64,000 bases of DNA from Paraburkholderia sp. BCC1886 (GCF_900996245.1 NZ_CAAJGK010000045.1:62001-126000); one strand, 5' to 3'; counted from the stretch's first letter, positions 1 to 9,094 are shown. Program-made: numbers and translations. The notes: generated from the letters alone by a model not told the origin.

Positions 1-554
1 TGCTGCTGTTTTTGCTGCTCGGCCAACTGCTTCTGTTTGAGCTTGTCGGCCAGCTTTTGCTGTTGCTCCTGTTGCGCTTCTTGTTGCTGCTGCTGCTGTT
101 GTAGTTGCTTCTGCTTGGCTGCAGCAGCTTTTTGCGCGGCGAGTTGAGCGGCCTGGTCGGCGGCTAACTGCTGCTGACGTTTCGCTTCGGCTTCCTGTTG
201 CGCCTGCAGTTTCTGCTCACGAAGCTGCTCGGCGAGCTGCGCCTGACGAGCCGCCTGCTGCTGCTGACGCTTCTTTTCCTGTAACGCAATGTCGGCCTGT
301 TCGTCCGGGACCGGAGGAGCAGGGGCGACGACCGGCGCGGGCGGCGGGGGCGGCACGGGACGCGGAATGGCCGAGTCCGGCACTTCGGTCCAAAGCTCTG
401 CTTCCTCGCCGGCCGGCGTGCTGTTTTGCCATTGAATGCCGTGATACAGGAAGAACCCGAGCAGCGCGTGCATCACCAGGGCGAACACGAAGGCTCGCCA
501 GGTGCCACGTTCACGCGGTGGCTGAAGCGGATAGTCGGAATTCTGACGGATCAT
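1..554 (-). CDS. tolA: TolA, partial (C-terminus beyond the left edge)
   Basis: TolA links the inner-membrane TolQR motor to TolB/Pal at the outer membrane and is needed for envelope integrity during division. Reading from 554 leftwards gives a short cytoplasmic start (MIRQNSDYPL), one transmembrane helix at about residues 20-40, a proline-rich linker near residues 65-85, and then a long Gln/Ala/Lys/Glu-rich helix (domain II) that runs off the window. The C-terminal TolA domain III is not present here. The ATG at 552-554 overlaps the tolR TGA stop (551-553), so the two genes are translationally coupled. The Gln-rich helix is encoded by runs of CAG/CAA codons, which explains the repetitive ctgctg look of the first 250 bases. 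Confidence 0.93.
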   Translation of the reverse strand, partial: MIRQNSDYPLQPPRERGTWRAFVFALVMHALLGFFLYHGIQWQNSTPAGEEAELWTEVPDSAIPRPVPPPPPAPVVAPAPPVPDEQADIALQEKKRQQQQAARQAQLAEQLREQKLQAQQEAEAKRQQQLAADQAAQLAAQKAAAAKQKQLQQQQQQQEAQQEQQQKLADKLKQKQLAEQQKQQ

Positions 555-997
555 TGCGATTTGACGAGCAGTCCCACACGCTTGACGCCCTCGGCTTTCA
601 GCTCGGACATCACGTTCATCACGATTTCATATTTCACGGTCTTGTCGGCGGCGATCACGACGGGCTGGTCGGGATGCGACGCGGCGCGGTCCGAAATGAA
701 GCCTTTCAGATCGGCCTTGCTCATGTCTTCCTGTTGCTGCGCGCCCGCGTCGTCCTTGTATTTGACGCTCATGTTGCCGTCCGCGCGAATGTTCACGATG
801 ACGGGCGGCGTTTGCTGTTGCGGCGCGGCGCCGCCGACGGTCGGCAGATTGACGATCGAAGGCGCGACCAGCGGCGCGGTCACCATGAAGATCACGAGCA
901 GCACGAGCATCACGTCGATATACGGAACGACGTTGATGTCGGCCATGGCGCGGCGTGAACGGCTGCCGCGCATGCTGGAGTTGGATGAGCCTGCCAT
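551..997 (-). CDS. tolR: TolR, Tol-Pal proton-channel subunit
   Basis: ExbD/TolR family protein of 148 aa, the usual length. A short N-terminal tail is followed by the conserved segment MADINVVPYIDVMLVLLVIF, in which the Asp of YIDVMLVLL sits in the single membrane helix and is the family's proton-path residue. The rest is a periplasmic domain ending in SELKAEGVKRVGLLVKSQ. The gene lies 10 bp downstream of tolQ and overlaps tolA by 4 bp, so tolQRA is one operon. With TolQ it forms the proton-motive-force-driven motor that energises TolA. Confidence 0.97.
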   Translation of the reverse strand: MAGSSNSSMRGSRSRRAMADINVVPYIDVMLVLLVIFMVTAPLVAPSIVNLPTVGGAAPQQQTPPVIVNIRADGNMSVKYKDDAGAQQQEDMSKADLKGFISDRAASHPDQPVVIAADKTVKYEIVMNVMSELKAEGVKRVGLLVKSQ

Positions 998-1007
998 GGT
1001 GACGTCC

Positions 1008-1685
1008 TTACTGGGCCTGACGCTGCAGAATGTTCGAGAACTCTTCGATGAAGGTCTCGAAGCGGATGGCCAGACGGTCGATATCGTGCGCGTAACGGTT
1101 ATAGGCGACGACGGCCGGAATGGCGGCGAACAGACCGATGGCGGTGGCGGTCAGCGCCTCGGCGATACCCGGCGCGACGTTGGCGAGGGTGGCCTGCTGC
1201 ACGTTGGCGAGGCCGCGGAACGCATTCATGATCCCCCAGACCGTGCCGAAGAGACCGATGTACGGACTGACCGAACCGACGGACGCGAGAAACGCGAGAT
1301 TCGCTTCGAGCACGTCCATTTCACGCTGGAACGCGGCGCGCATGGCGCGGCGGGCGCCGTCGAGGATTGCGCCCGAATCGTTCAGACGCTTTTCCTTGCC
1401 TTTCAGAAACTCGCGCATGCCGGACTCGAAAATCCGTTCCAGTGCGCCGATTGTATGGCGGTTGTTCGCGGCGCTCTGGTAGAGCGCCTGCAGGTCGCCG
1501 CCCGACCAGAAATCGCGTTCGAAACGTTCGGTTTGCGCGCGCGCCCGGCGAATGGCAAACCACTTGCGGAAGATGAACGTCCACGACAGCAGGGACAACA
1601 GCAGCAACAGCGCCATGACGGCTTGTGCCAGCAGACTTGCATTGAGTACGAGTGAAACGATCGACAGATCTTGTGTAGTGTTCAT
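1008..1685 (-). CDS. tolQ: TolQ, Tol-Pal motor subunit
   Basis: MotA/TolQ/ExbB family proton channel protein, 225 aa from the ATG at 1685 (MNTTQDLSIVSLV). Three membrane helices are visible: one near residues 15-38 and two after the cytoplasmic loop, around ANLAFLASVGSVSPYIGLFG and IAEALTATAIGLFAAIPAVV. The conserved GLFGTVWGIMNAF motif matches the family. A longer reading to 1727 adds 14 residues without family similarity, and the 225-residue start matches the usual TolQ length. It is first of tolQ-tolR-tolA, and ybgC lies 165 bp upstream on the same strand. Confidence 0.97.
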   Translation of the reverse strand: MNTTQDLSIVSLVLNASLLAQAVMALLLLLSLLSWTFIFRKWFAIRRARAQTERFERDFWSGGDLQALYQSAANNRHTIGALERIFESGMREFLKGKEKRLNDSGAILDGARRAMRAAFQREMDVLEANLAFLASVGSVSPYIGLFGTVWGIMNAFRGLANVQQATLANVAPGIAEALTATAIGLFAAIPAVVAYNRYAHDIDRLAIRFETFIEEFSNILQRQAQ

Positions 1686-1850
1686 AAAGATTCGTATTAA
1701 CGTCCCGGAAGGGGCGTCCGGTTGCAAGCTCGCTAGAGGCTTGCCGTGAGCAAAACGGAAGCTTCAGCGAAAGAGGCAAGCCGAACCATGCTTTGTGATG
1801 CTGAATGTTGCCTGATCGATACGAATTCACTGGCCCCGTAACAACGGCGC

Positions 1851-2330
1851 TCAGGCTGAATCCGTTGACACGTCAATGTTGTCGGCGCCCGGGCCACGCT
1901 TTAACGCAGCCAGAACCGACGTAGGAATCGGGGCGGGTCGTAAGCCGGTCCGCTCGACACACCCAATCCGGATGGAGCCATTAGCAAGCAGCGTGCCGTC
2001 GCGCCACGCTTCCTGCACGAAGTCGACCGAAGCCCGGCCCAGCCGTTCGATCCGGCTGACGATCCGGATCAGGTCGTCGAGTTTCGCCGGCGCTTTATAG
2101 TCGACCGCGGTACTGCGCACGATAAAAATGGCGCCGGTTTCTTCCGCCAGGCGATTCTGATCGACGCCGCAGCCGCGCAGCCACTCGGTCCGCGCCCGTT
2201 CGAAGAACTTCAGGTAGTTCGCGTAGAAGACGATGCCGCCGGCGTCGGTATCTTCGTAATACACGCGGATCGGCCACGTAGAGCCGATTTCCGCGTCGGG
2301 CGGGCTGGTCGACAGATTCATGCGGCGCAT
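1851..2330 (-). CDS. ybgC: YbgC acyl-CoA thioesterase
   Basis: Hotdog-fold thioesterase of the 4-hydroxybenzoyl-CoA thioesterase/YbgC family, 159 aa. The N-terminal motif YYEDTDAGGIVFYANYLKFF (residues about 24-43) carries the catalytic Asp of the family and is followed by ERARTEWLR, also highly conserved. YbgC is classically the first gene of the tol-pal cluster in proteobacteria, and its position upstream of tolQ fits this. It hydrolyses acyl-CoA thioesters and has been linked to phospholipid metabolism. The start may be Met1 (2330) or Met4 (2321). Confidence 0.95.
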   Translation of the reverse strand: MRRMNLSTSPPDAEIGSTWPIRVYYEDTDAGGIVFYANYLKFFERARTEWLRGCGVDQNRLAEETGAIFIVRSTAVDYKAPAKLDDLIRIVSRIERLGRASVDFVQEAWRDGTLLANGSIRIGCVERTGLRPAPIPTSVLAALKRGPGADNIDVSTDSA

Positions 2331-2402
2331 TTTACCGGAACGCCTACCCCCAGGTCTGTTTCAAGATGTGTTCATTACCCAAGGGATTTCGAATCGCGTT
2401 TT

Positions 2403-3149
2403 TTAGCCCCGGTGAATCGACAATCCGGCAAATGACTGGGCTACCGGCATGAGTTCGATCGTGTTGATGTTGATGTGAGCCGGGCGCGTCGCGATCCAGT
2501 AGATCGAGTCGGCGATGTCTTCCGCCGTCAGTGGCTGGACGTTTTCGTACACTTTGGACGCTTTGTCGTCGTCGCCGCGGAACCGGACGTTCGAAAATTC
2601 GGTGCCGCCGCACAGGCCCGGTTCGATGTCGGTGACGCGCAGCGCAGTGCCGGCGAGGTCGGCGCGCAGGTTCAGGCTGAACTGGCGCACGAACGCTTTG
2701 GTCGCGCCGTAGACGTTGCCGCCCGCGTAGGGCCAGCGGCCAGCCACGGAGCCCAGGTTGAAAATATGTCCGCGATTGCGCTCGACCATGCCTGGCAACA
2801 GGGCATGCGTAACTTGCGCGAGCCCCGTGCAGTTGGTTTCGATCATGGTGTTCCACTCGTCCAGACTGGCTTTGTGCGCCGGTTCGACGCCAAGCGCGAG
2901 GCCTGCGTTGTTGACGAGCACGTCGATTGCCGCGAAATCGGCCGGCAGTGCCGCCGGCATGGCTTCGACCGCCGCCCGGTCGCGCACGTCGAGTTCGAAG
3001 GGAAGAAGGGCGTCGCCGAGTTCCGCGGCGAGCGCATCGAGACGATCCTTGCGGCGCGCGGTAGCGACGACGCGATGGCCGCCCTTGACGAAGGCGCGAG
3101 CGATAGCAGCGCCGAATCCCGCAGACGCTCCGGTGACGAGCACGATCAT
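2403..3149 (-). CDS. ydfG: NADP-dependent SDR dehydrogenase, YdfG type
   Basis: Short-chain dehydrogenase/reductase of 248 aa, the same length as E. coli YdfG (3-hydroxy acid/allothreonine dehydrogenase). It shows the Rossmann motif TGASAGFG at residues 6-13, NNAG near residue 80, the catalytic Ser of NLGSVAGRW and the YGATK active-site motif. The ATG at 3149 is preceded by an AGGAA-like ribosome site. The frame stays open far upstream (to about 5618), but that part is antisense to glyA and nrdR and has no SDR similarity. The symbol is by family resemblance. The substrate is likely a 3-hydroxy acid such as serine or allothreonine. Confidence 0.88.
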   Translation of the reverse strand: MIVLVTGASAGFGAAIARAFVKGGHRVVATARRKDRLDALAAELGDALLPFELDVRDRAAVEAMPAALPADFAAIDVLVNNAGLALGVEPAHKASLDEWNTMIETNCTGLAQVTHALLPGMVERNRGHIFNLGSVAGRWPYAGGNVYGATKAFVRQFSLNLRADLAGTALRVTDIEPGLCGGTEFSNVRFRGDDDKASKVYENVQPLTAEDIADSIYWIATRPAHININTIELMPVAQSFAGLSIHRG

Positions 3150-3698
3150 GGCAATTTCCTGGTCGGTAGGAGAAAAAGGCCCCCAGCCTACTTCCAATGC
3201 GGCGCTGCGGCAAGACCGGCGCGAGTGCGCTAGGCGCCATGAAAGCAAGACCGGCCGACCGGCAAACCGGCCGGTGCCGGGAAGCGGCGGCCCGACCTGC
3301 GAGCGTGCCCGAACGCCATTCCGGCGAGAGCCGAGAGCGTCTTCGCCTGCGGCCCGCCAGGCGCCGGTGGACGCGGCGTCGAGGCGGTTGCCTATTCGAC
3401 CCCGTTCCAATAAACTAACGCGCTCATCCCTGCGTGACTGGCGATAGAACCGGTTCAAGCAATCGGGTTCAAGGTGGAACAACCCACCGTGAAGCGCAGG
3501 GTGCCGTTTTGCCGTTCGCCTGGGCAGCCGTGATCCGCGCGCATCGATCTGCGCTGACGGTGGCTGTCCTGCCTCGCGTGTGCGGCGACCTTCTATCCGC
3601 CACGTCAGGGCTGGCCCAGCCGCCAGCAGCGCTGCGTACCCCCTACGCAAGATTCGGCGCACGAGCCGGTCAACCTGAAAACACTCAACGGAATCCGT
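3150..3698. other. Intergenic region between SDR and glyA
   Basis: About 550 bp between two divergently transcribed genes. It must hold both promoters. Small open frames occur on both strands but look like GC-rich noise: no family similarity, arginine-rich composition and no clear ribosome sites. No riboswitch fold or terminator could be recognised by eye. A GGAA sequence about 7 bases before the glyA ATG is the likely ribosome site. Confidence 0.6.
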
Positions 3699-4946
3699 AT
3701 GTTTGACAGAGCCCAAAGCACCATCGCCAATGTCGATCCTGAACTCTGGAAGGTCATCGAGCAGGAAAACCGCCGTCAGGAAGAGCACATCGAACTGATC
3801 GCCTCGGAAAACTACACGAGCCCGGCCGTGATGGCCGCACAGGGCTCGCAACTCACCAACAAGTACGCGGAAGGTTATCCCGGCAAGCGTTACTACGGCG
3901 GTTGCGAATACGTCGACATCGCCGAGCAACTCGCGATCGACCGTGTCAAGCAGCTGTTCGGCGCGGAAGCCGCCAACGTGCAGCCGAACTCCGGCTCGCA
4001 AGCCAATCAGGGCGTGTTCTTCGCGATGCTCAAGCCGGGCGACACGATCATGGGCATGAGCCTCGCGCATGGCGGTCACCTCACGCACGGTTCGCCGGTC
4101 AACATGTCGGGCAAGTGGTTCAACGTGGTGAGCTACGGCCTGAACGAAGCCGAAGACATCGACTACGAAGCCGCCGAGAAGCTCGCTCAGGAACACAAGC
4201 CGAAGCTGATCGTCGCCGGCGCTTCCGCGTTTGCATTGCGTATCGATTTCGAACGTCTGTCGAAAATCGCCAAGTCGGTAGGCGCGTATTTCATGGTCGA
4301 CATGGCGCACTACGCCGGCCTGATCGCCGCGGGCGTCTACCCTAATCCGGTGCCGCACGCCGACTTCGTCACCACCACGACGCACAAGAGCCTGCGTGGC
4401 CCGCGCGGCGGCGTGATCCTGATGAAGGCCGAGTTCGAAAAGCAGATCAACTCGGCTATTTTCCCGGGCATCCAGGGCGGTCCGCTGATGCACGTGATCG
4501 CCGGCAAGGCCGTCGCTTTCAAGGAAGCGCTGTCGCCTGAGTTCAGGAGCTATCAGCAGCAGGTCGTCGAAAACGCACGCGTGCTGGCTGAAACGCTGGT
4601 CAAGCGCGGTCTGCGTATCGTCTCGGGCCGCACCGAAAGCCATGTCATGCTGGTCGACCTGCGCGCCAAGAAGATTACCGGCAAGGCAGCAGAAGCCGCA
4701 CTGGGCGCCGCTCACATCACCGTCAACAAGAACGCCATTCCGAACGATCCGGAAAAGCCGTTCGTGACGAGCGGCGTGCGGCTCGGCTCGCCGGCCATGA
4801 CGACGCGCGGCTTCGGCGTCAAGGAAGCGGAGCAGGTCGGTAACCTCATCGCCGACGTGCTGGACAACCCGGAAGACGCCGCCACGATCGAACGTGTGCG
4901 CGCGCAGGTTTCCGAGTTGACCAGGCGTTTCCCGGTCTACGGCTAA
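3699..4946 (+). CDS. glyA: Serine hydroxymethyltransferase
   Basis: PLP enzyme that converts serine and tetrahydrofolate to glycine and 5,10-methylene-tetrahydrofolate, the main source of one-carbon units. The 415 aa match the family length. Visible signatures are the N-terminal [15 protein letters not shown], the [15 protein letters not shown] segment, the PLP-lysine motif [14 protein letters not shown] and the C-terminal [19 protein letters not shown]. nrdR follows after 6 bp, so glyA-nrdR is probably one transcript, an arrangement familiar from Burkholderiales. Confidence 0.99.
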   Translation: MFDRAQSTIANVDPELWKVIEQENRRQEEHIELIASENYTSPAVMAAQGSQLTNKYAEGYPGKRYYGGCEYVDIAEQLAIDRVKQLFGAEAANVQPNSGSQANQGVFFAMLKPGDTIMGMSLAHGGHLTHGSPVNMSGKWFNVVSYGLNEAEDIDYEAAEKLAQEHKPKLIVAGASAFALRIDFERLSKIAKSVGAYFMVDMAHYAGLIAAGVYPNPVPHADFVTTTTHKSLRGPRGGVILMKAEFEKQINSAIFPGIQGGPLMHVIAGKAVAFKEALSPEFRSYQQQVVENARVLAETLVKRGLRIVSGRTESHVMLVDLRAKKITGKAAEAALGAAHITVNKNAIPNDPEKPFVTSGVRLGSPAMTTRGFGVKEAEQVGNLIADVLDNPEDAATIERVRAQVSELTRRFPVYG

Positions 4947-4952
4947 GCCCTC

Positions 4953-5435
4953 ATGCATTGCCCCTTCTGCCGCCACGCCGATACGCAGGTTGTCGATTCC
5001 CGCGTATCGGAAGACGGCGCGACGATTCGCCGGCGCCGCCGCTGCCCGGCCTGCGACAAGCGTTTCACGACGTATGAGCGGGTCGAGCTGGCGTTGCCGT
5101 CGGTCGTCAAGAAAGATGGCAGCCGGACTGAATTCGACCGCCGCAAGATTGTCGCGAGCATGCAACTGGCGCTGCGCAAGCGCCCGGTTGCAGCAGACGC
5201 AATCGACGCGGCCGTTGCCCGCATCGAGTACCAGTTGCTCGGTAGCGGCGAGCGCGAGGTGCAGAGCGAGCGCCTCGGCGAACTCGTGATGAACGAATTG
5301 CGCGCGCTCGACACCATCGCTTATGTCCGTTTTGCTTCGGTCTACCGGCGTTTCGAAGACGTCTCTGAATTCGAAGATGTGATCGAAGAATTCCGCCGCG
5401 CTTCTTCGCCTCCCAAGCCGCCGCGCAAGCGTTGA
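4953..5435 (+). CDS. nrdR: NrdR transcriptional repressor
   Basis: Nucleotide-responsive repressor of ribonucleotide reductase genes, 160 aa. It has the N-terminal zinc ribbon MHCPFC...RCPAC (four Cys), followed by [10 protein letters not shown] and an ATP-cone domain ([20 protein letters not shown]). It binds NrdR boxes upstream of nrd operons, none of which lie in this window. The gene is 6 bp downstream of glyA. The C-terminal tail [10 protein letters not shown] is basic and proline-rich. Confidence 0.98.
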   Translation: MHCPFCRHADTQVVDSRVSEDGATIRRRRRCPACDKRFTTYERVELALPSVVKKDGSRTEFDRRKIVASMQLALRKRPVAADAIDAAVARIEYQLLGSGEREVQSERLGELVMNELRALDTIAYVRFASVYRRFEDVSEFEDVIEEFRRASSPPKPPRKR

Positions 5436-5688
5436 TTCCGGCCGGCCTGTGCGCCGCCCTTCGCGCCGCGCTCTGTACTGCGCTTTCCGCCGCATCTTAC
5501 GCAGCGCCCGAGTCGCTTTTTTCGACCGGGTTGCTTCGCGCATTCTCATCGCCTGCTCCTCGTATTGATCTTCGCGTGCATTTTTGCGCGGGATAGCGTC
5601 TGAGTGCCACCTGGCCATTCGGCTGATTGTTGCGGCGTTCGCGAGTCGCTAGATTGGCGAACATTCTTCGCGACGATCAGGGATGCCA

Positions 5689-6249
5689 ATGAAATTCAGT
5701 TCGATCTGCTGGCGGCAAGGCCGCGGCTTCACGCTTGTCGAAACGTTGTGCGTGATCGCGCTCATTGGCGTGATGGCCGTCATGGCGACGCCGTCGTTCG
5801 TGGCGTGGCGTATGCGCGATCAGGTGGATGCCCGGGCCCGGACGCTTGCCGCTACGCTCGTCTATGCGCGCAGCGAAGCATTGCGACGTGGCGCACGGGT
5901 AACGGTTTGCCGGACCGACGCGGCGCGGCATTGTCTTGCCGCGGGACAGAGCTGTGGCGACGGCGTCGCCGACTGGTCGTGCGGCTGGGCCGTGCTGGCG
6001 GAGCGGGGCGGCAAGTCGTCCGTGCTGCGCGCGCAACCTTTGCTCGCTGCGGTGAGCATCAGTGGAACCCAGACCAACCTGACCTTCACGCCGCCGGCCG
6101 GACAATTGATCGGCACGTTTCGCAGCTTCGAGATCGCGCCGCGCACGTCTTCGAGACTCACTCAGGGAGACCGGTGGCGCCGTTGTATCCACATTGCGGC
6201 GGGCGGCCGGGCGCGCATGGTCGAAGGTGCATGTGGAGCGTCGTCATGA
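5689..6249 (+). CDS. fimT: FimT/GspH-type minor pseudopilin
   Basis: Type IV pilus minor pilin of the FimT/GspH family, 186 aa from the ATG at 5689. The AGGGA sequence 5-6 bases upstream favours this start over the ATG at 5683. The class III signal is RQGRG|FTLVETLCVIALIGVM: cleavage by PilD after Gly, Phe at +1 and Glu at +5, then one hydrophobic helix. A Cys pair near the C-terminus (RRCIHI, EGACG) could form a disulfide. It is first of five overlapping minor-pilin genes, and its stop overlaps the pilV start by 4 bp. These proteins prime pilus assembly or DNA uptake; FimT has been described as a DNA-binding pilin in competent bacteria. Confidence 0.9.
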   Translation: MKFSSICWRQGRGFTLVETLCVIALIGVMAVMATPSFVAWRMRDQVDARARTLAATLVYARSEALRRGARVTVCRTDAARHCLAAGQSCGDGVADWSCGWAVLAERGGKSSVLRAQPLLAAVSISGTQTNLTFTPPAGQLIGTFRSFEIAPRTSSRLTQGDRWRRCIHIAAGGRARMVEGACGASS

Positions 6250-6701
6250 GCCACGTTCTTCGGGAGACGAGCGGCAAACGCAAGGGCGCCGGGGATAGCG
6301 GTAGCTCCCTGATCGAAGTCATGCTGGCCGTCGCGTTAATGGCTGTCACGGCGCTAGGCCTGATCGCAGCCCAGTTGTGGACCGCTCGCGAGGCTCGCGC
6401 GACGGCATTGCGCGAGCACGCGGCATGGGTCGCCGATTCCGTGGCGGAGACACTGTGCGGAGCCTGTCCGTTATCGGCAGGCGAAGCTGCGATGCGGCAA
6501 TGGAGCGCCCGGGCATCGACGCTGTTGCCGCATGCCGAGGTGACGGTCGTGGAAAGCGGCGGCGTATCCGCGGCGCGCGTGACCTGGCTATCGGTGCGTG
6601 ACATGCCGCGTACGAACGAACTCATCGACAAACCGGAATCGTGCGGTGGCGCCGACGTTCCGTCCGGGTTCTCATGCGTTGCACTGGCGTTTGCGAAATG
6701 A
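6246..6701 (+). CDS. pilV: PilV-type minor pilin
   Basis: 151 aa from the ATG at 6246, which overlaps the fimT TGA. The prepilin signal is GDSG|SSLIEVMLAVALMAVTALGL: Gly at -1, Glu at +5, then a hydrophobic helix. SLIEVM is typical of PilV. The C-terminal part contains a Cys-rich stretch (ETLCGACPL) and a final FSCVALAFAK. The gene overlaps pilW by 4 bp. Expected role: a tip or priming pilin in a complex with PilW, PilX and FimT. Confidence 0.88.
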   Translation: MSHVLRETSGKRKGAGDSGSSLIEVMLAVALMAVTALGLIAAQLWTAREARATALREHAAWVADSVAETLCGACPLSAGEAAMRQWSARASTLLPHAEVTVVESGGVSAARVTWLSVRDMPRTNELIDKPESCGGADVPSGFSCVALAFAK

Positions 6702-7507
6702 GTCGCCGTCAAGACACCGTCCGTGGCCATACGCTGATCGAATTCGTCATCGCGATGGCGCTCGGTCTGATCGTGACAGCGGGCGTGATCGCGCTCTACA
6801 GATCGCAGCGCGCGGCGTTCGATCACGCCGGCGACGCCATGCGGATTCGTGAGGCCGGTCTGACCTCGCTGATGCTGATCGGTCAGCAATTGCAGATGGC
6901 GGGCTTCGTGCCAGCGGATGTCATGGGCTACGCGGCGCCGGCCGGTTTGTTCGGCTGTTCGGGCGGCCGTCCCACCGGCGCCGACGATAGTCCCGGCTGC
7001 GAAGCATTGGTCGGACGCTCGGATGGCGTCGTCGTCCGCTACGTCGGCGACGTGATCTCGACCTGGCCGTCGGCGAGTGGGCAGGCCACCGACTGTCTCG
7101 GTCAGGTGATTACGGCAAGTAACGCCGCGCTCGGCGCGCAAGGGGTACCGGTCGTCAATCGGTTTTTCGCGCGGGCGAGTGGCTCGACCGGCGAGCCCGA
7201 ACTCTATTGCGAAGGCAACGGCAAGGCGGGCTCGGCGCAACCGTTGGTGGAGGGCGTCGAGCGGGTTCGACTGAAATACTGGGTGAGCGGTGCGGGTGGC
7301 GCGCTCGAGGCATCCGCGGTGCCGACCGATCGATGGGCGAAGGTCGTCGCGGTCGACGTGTGCGTGCTCGTGCGTGGCGCGCCAGCGGGGCAGCGCAGCC
7401 GTTATGTCGATTGCGATGGAGTCAGCGGACTCGGCGCCGATTATCGGGCCCGGCAGGCGTTCTCGCGACGTGTGGCAATACGCAATCAGACGGAAAACGC
7501 GCTATGA
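6698..7507 (+). CDS. pilW: PilW-type minor pilin
   Basis: 269 aa from the ATG at 6698 (MSRRQDTVRG), which overlaps the pilV stop. The prepilin signal VRG|HTLIEFVIAMALGLIV has Glu at +5. The mature part has the PilW-like segment LGQQLQMAGFVPADVM and several Cys (LFGCSGG, SPGCEALVG, TDCLGQ) that probably form disulfides. The C-terminal RRVAIRNQTEN resembles the end of PilW proteins, whose last part usually reads F.tti.lRNr. An upstream in-frame start at 6641 would run through pilV and lacks a signal. Confidence 0.88.
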   Translation: MSRRQDTVRGHTLIEFVIAMALGLIVTAGVIALYRSQRAAFDHAGDAMRIREAGLTSLMLIGQQLQMAGFVPADVMGYAAPAGLFGCSGGRPTGADDSPGCEALVGRSDGVVVRYVGDVISTWPSASGQATDCLGQVITASNAALGAQGVPVVNRFFARASGSTGEPELYCEGNGKAGSAQPLVEGVERVRLKYWVSGAGGALEASAVPTDRWAKVVAVDVCVLVRGAPAGQRSRYVDCDGVSGLGADYRARQAFSRRVAIRNQTENAL

Positions 7508-8100
7508 CGGTCGGATATACCAGGTGCAGCCGCGCAGAGGGCAGGTTCAGGCCATCGCGTCCGTGGCCCGACCACGCAAAACGCAGCGGCGGCGGTGCCA
7601 AAAAAACAGGCAAGCGCAGCAAGGGCGCCGTGCTGCCGATCGTCCTGCTGATTTCCGCGATGCTGTTGGCAACGACTGCGGCCTGGTTCGAAACCACGAT
7701 AGCGGCTGCGCGCGCAGCGGCCAATGTGCGCGACTATCTGCAAGCGTTTCAGGCGGCGGATTCGGCGTTGACTTCGTGCGCGCGCCGAGTCATCGCATCG
7801 GAAGAGTCGAGCGGAACGTTGCCGATTGCTGCAGGCGAGCCTCAGCAGTGGAAGCTCGAAGCGGCATTCGAGGCGGGCGCGACCACATTCGTCACGCAAT
7901 GGCCAGGCTCGCGGCGCGCGCCGCAGTGCCTGATCGAAGCGTGGAGGCCGGCCAGCCGGGCCGATGTCCGCGCCTATCTGCTTACCGCGCGCGGCATGGG
8001 GCGCACGCAGGAGTCGCAAGTCTGGTTGCAGATGCAACTGGTCGTTCAGGGCGGCAAAGTCGAGCGCCATTGGCGGCGTGTGGCCGCACGGCCGTTCTGA
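7504..8100 (+). CDS. pilX: PilX-type minor pilin
   Basis: 198 aa from the ATG at 7504, which overlaps the pilW stop. A basic N-terminus of about 45 residues precedes GAVLPIVLLISAMLLATTAAWFETT. This is the PilX-type N-terminal segment, which usually reads G..L...L..L........ and lacks the strict Glu5. The rest carries ADSALTSCARRVIAS, a PilX-like 'AE/AD.AL' region. The N-terminal extension before the hydrophobic helix is longer than typical, so the true start could be further in. It lies between pilW and pilE. Confidence 0.8.
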   Translation: MTVGYTRCSRAEGRFRPSRPWPDHAKRSGGGAKKTGKRSKGAVLPIVLLISAMLLATTAAWFETTIAAARAAANVRDYLQAFQAADSALTSCARRVIASEESSGTLPIAAGEPQQWKLEAAFEAGATTFVTQWPGSRRAPQCLIEAWRPASRADVRAYLLTARGMGRTQESQVWLQMQLVVQGGKVERHWRRVAARPF

Positions 8101-8109
8101 GGAGATGCA

Positions 8110-8556
8110 ATGTCCAGTCTTCGCATCCGCGCATTCACGCTGCTGGAGTTAATAATCGTGCTGGCCATCGCCGCCACACTCGCGGTTTTTGCCGTGCCGT
8201 CGTACCGGAGTCATATCGCGAGAAGCTACCGTATCGACGCATCGTCAGCGCTGTATCGGGCGGCCCAATTCGTGGAAGGTGCGACCGGCGACGCTATGCC
8301 GGCATTGCCGCCGGGTTTCGACCAGGCGCCGCAGTCCGGCACACCGGTCTACCGTCTGCGAGTGCTGGCCGGGGACGACTCGAACGGCGGCTACGCAATA
8401 GAGGCAACGCCGAGCGATTCAGGTCCGATGCGCGATGACCCATGCGGCGTATTCACGCTGGACGCGACGGGGCAACGTACGAATAGAAGTGGGGGAGGTA
8501 ATGCAAATGCGGCGGATACGGCACCCGTGCGCGCCGATTGCTGGAACACGAAGTGA
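8110..8556 (+). CDS. pilE: PilE-type minor pilin
   Basis: 148 aa, with GAGGAG eight bases upstream of the ATG. The prepilin motif is IRA|FTLLELIIVLAIAATLAVF: Glu at +5 as usual, but Ala rather than Gly at -1. A pilin-like sequence (SYRSHIARSYRIDASSALYRAAQF) follows. A C-terminal Cys pair (DPCGVF, ADCWNTK) fits the disulfide-bonded loop of PilE-type pilins. It closes the fimT-pilVWX-pilE operon. No pilus secretin, ATPase or major pilin is in this window, so these must be encoded elsewhere. Confidence 0.88.
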   Translation: MSSLRIRAFTLLELIIVLAIAATLAVFAVPSYRSHIARSYRIDASSALYRAAQFVEGATGDAMPALPPGFDQAPQSGTPVYRLRVLAGDDSNGGYAIEATPSDSGPMRDDPCGVFTLDATGQRTNRSGGGNANAADTAPVRADCWNTK

Positions 8557-8632
8557 GGCTCAATGAAGCCGGAAAGCAAGACTCAACGAGCGGAAGCAAA
8601 CACCGATGCCTCGCTAAACGCAATCCATGGAC

Positions 8633-9094
8633 TCAACCTTCACCATTCGAAGCGCGCTCGTTTTTCATCTGTTGCCAGATCCGATACGCTTCCCATCCGA
8701 CAAGCCCGAGGCCGCCCCATTTGAGAGCAGGTTTTGCACCGGCAGCGACGCTTGCGCGCAGCGGTTTGGCGAGAAGCATCGAGGCGATCGAACTGATCAG
8801 CGGGTATTGCTTGAGCAGCGTACCGATGGTGCCTGCATTGAACACATTGTTGCCGCCCTTCGGCCCACTGCCTCCTACGCGCATGCCGCCCATACCGGGC
8901 ACGATCATCTTGAGCCAGCTGAAGTGGGTCACGGCCTCGCGCAGGTCGGTGGTCGCCTGAGCAAGCTCCATGCGCTCGACGTCCGCGCGCACTAGCAGCA
9001 ATTCCTTGCGCAGTGCGCGCAGGTGCGGGGCGCTCAGATCTTTGGCCTGGCGACGTTTGTTGCGAAACGCGGTATCGGATTGGCTGGAGCTCAT
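8633..9094 (-). CDS. DUF3318-type conserved protein
   Basis: 153 aa from the ATG at 9094 (MSSSQSDTAFRNKRRQ). The first third is polar and probably helical (RALRKELLLVRADVERMELAQ). It is followed by a Gly-rich stretch (GMGGMRVGGSGPKGG) and a C-terminal part with one or two weakly hydrophobic segments (ISSIASMLL, LKWGGLGLVGWEAYRIW). I recognise it as the DUF3318/YqjK-like protein that usually follows YqjE and YqjD homologues. Function unknown. The order DUF883-yqjE-this gene suggests one operon, 37 bp after yqjE. Confidence 0.72.
   Translation of the reverse strand: MSSSQSDTAFRNKRRQAKDLSAPHLRALRKELLLVRADVERMELAQATTDLREAVTHFSWLKMIVPGMGGMRVGGSGPKGGNNVFNAGTIGTLLKQYPLISSIASMLLAKPLRASVAAGAKPALKWGGLGLVGWEAYRIWQQMKNERASNGEG

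Noticed and set aside
1..280. Trinucleotide (ctg/gct) repeat tract as a separate element
   Set aside because: It is the codon run of the Gln/Ala-rich helix of TolA.
3434..3706. 90-codon plus frame before glyA
   Set aside because: No ribosome site, no recognisable domain, and it overlaps the glyA start. Treated as leader DNA.
3150..5618. Very long minus-strand open frame continuing upstream of the SDR gene
   Set aside because: It is antisense to glyA and nrdR, Arg-rich, without family similarity. It exists only because stop codons are rare in GC-rich antisense frames.
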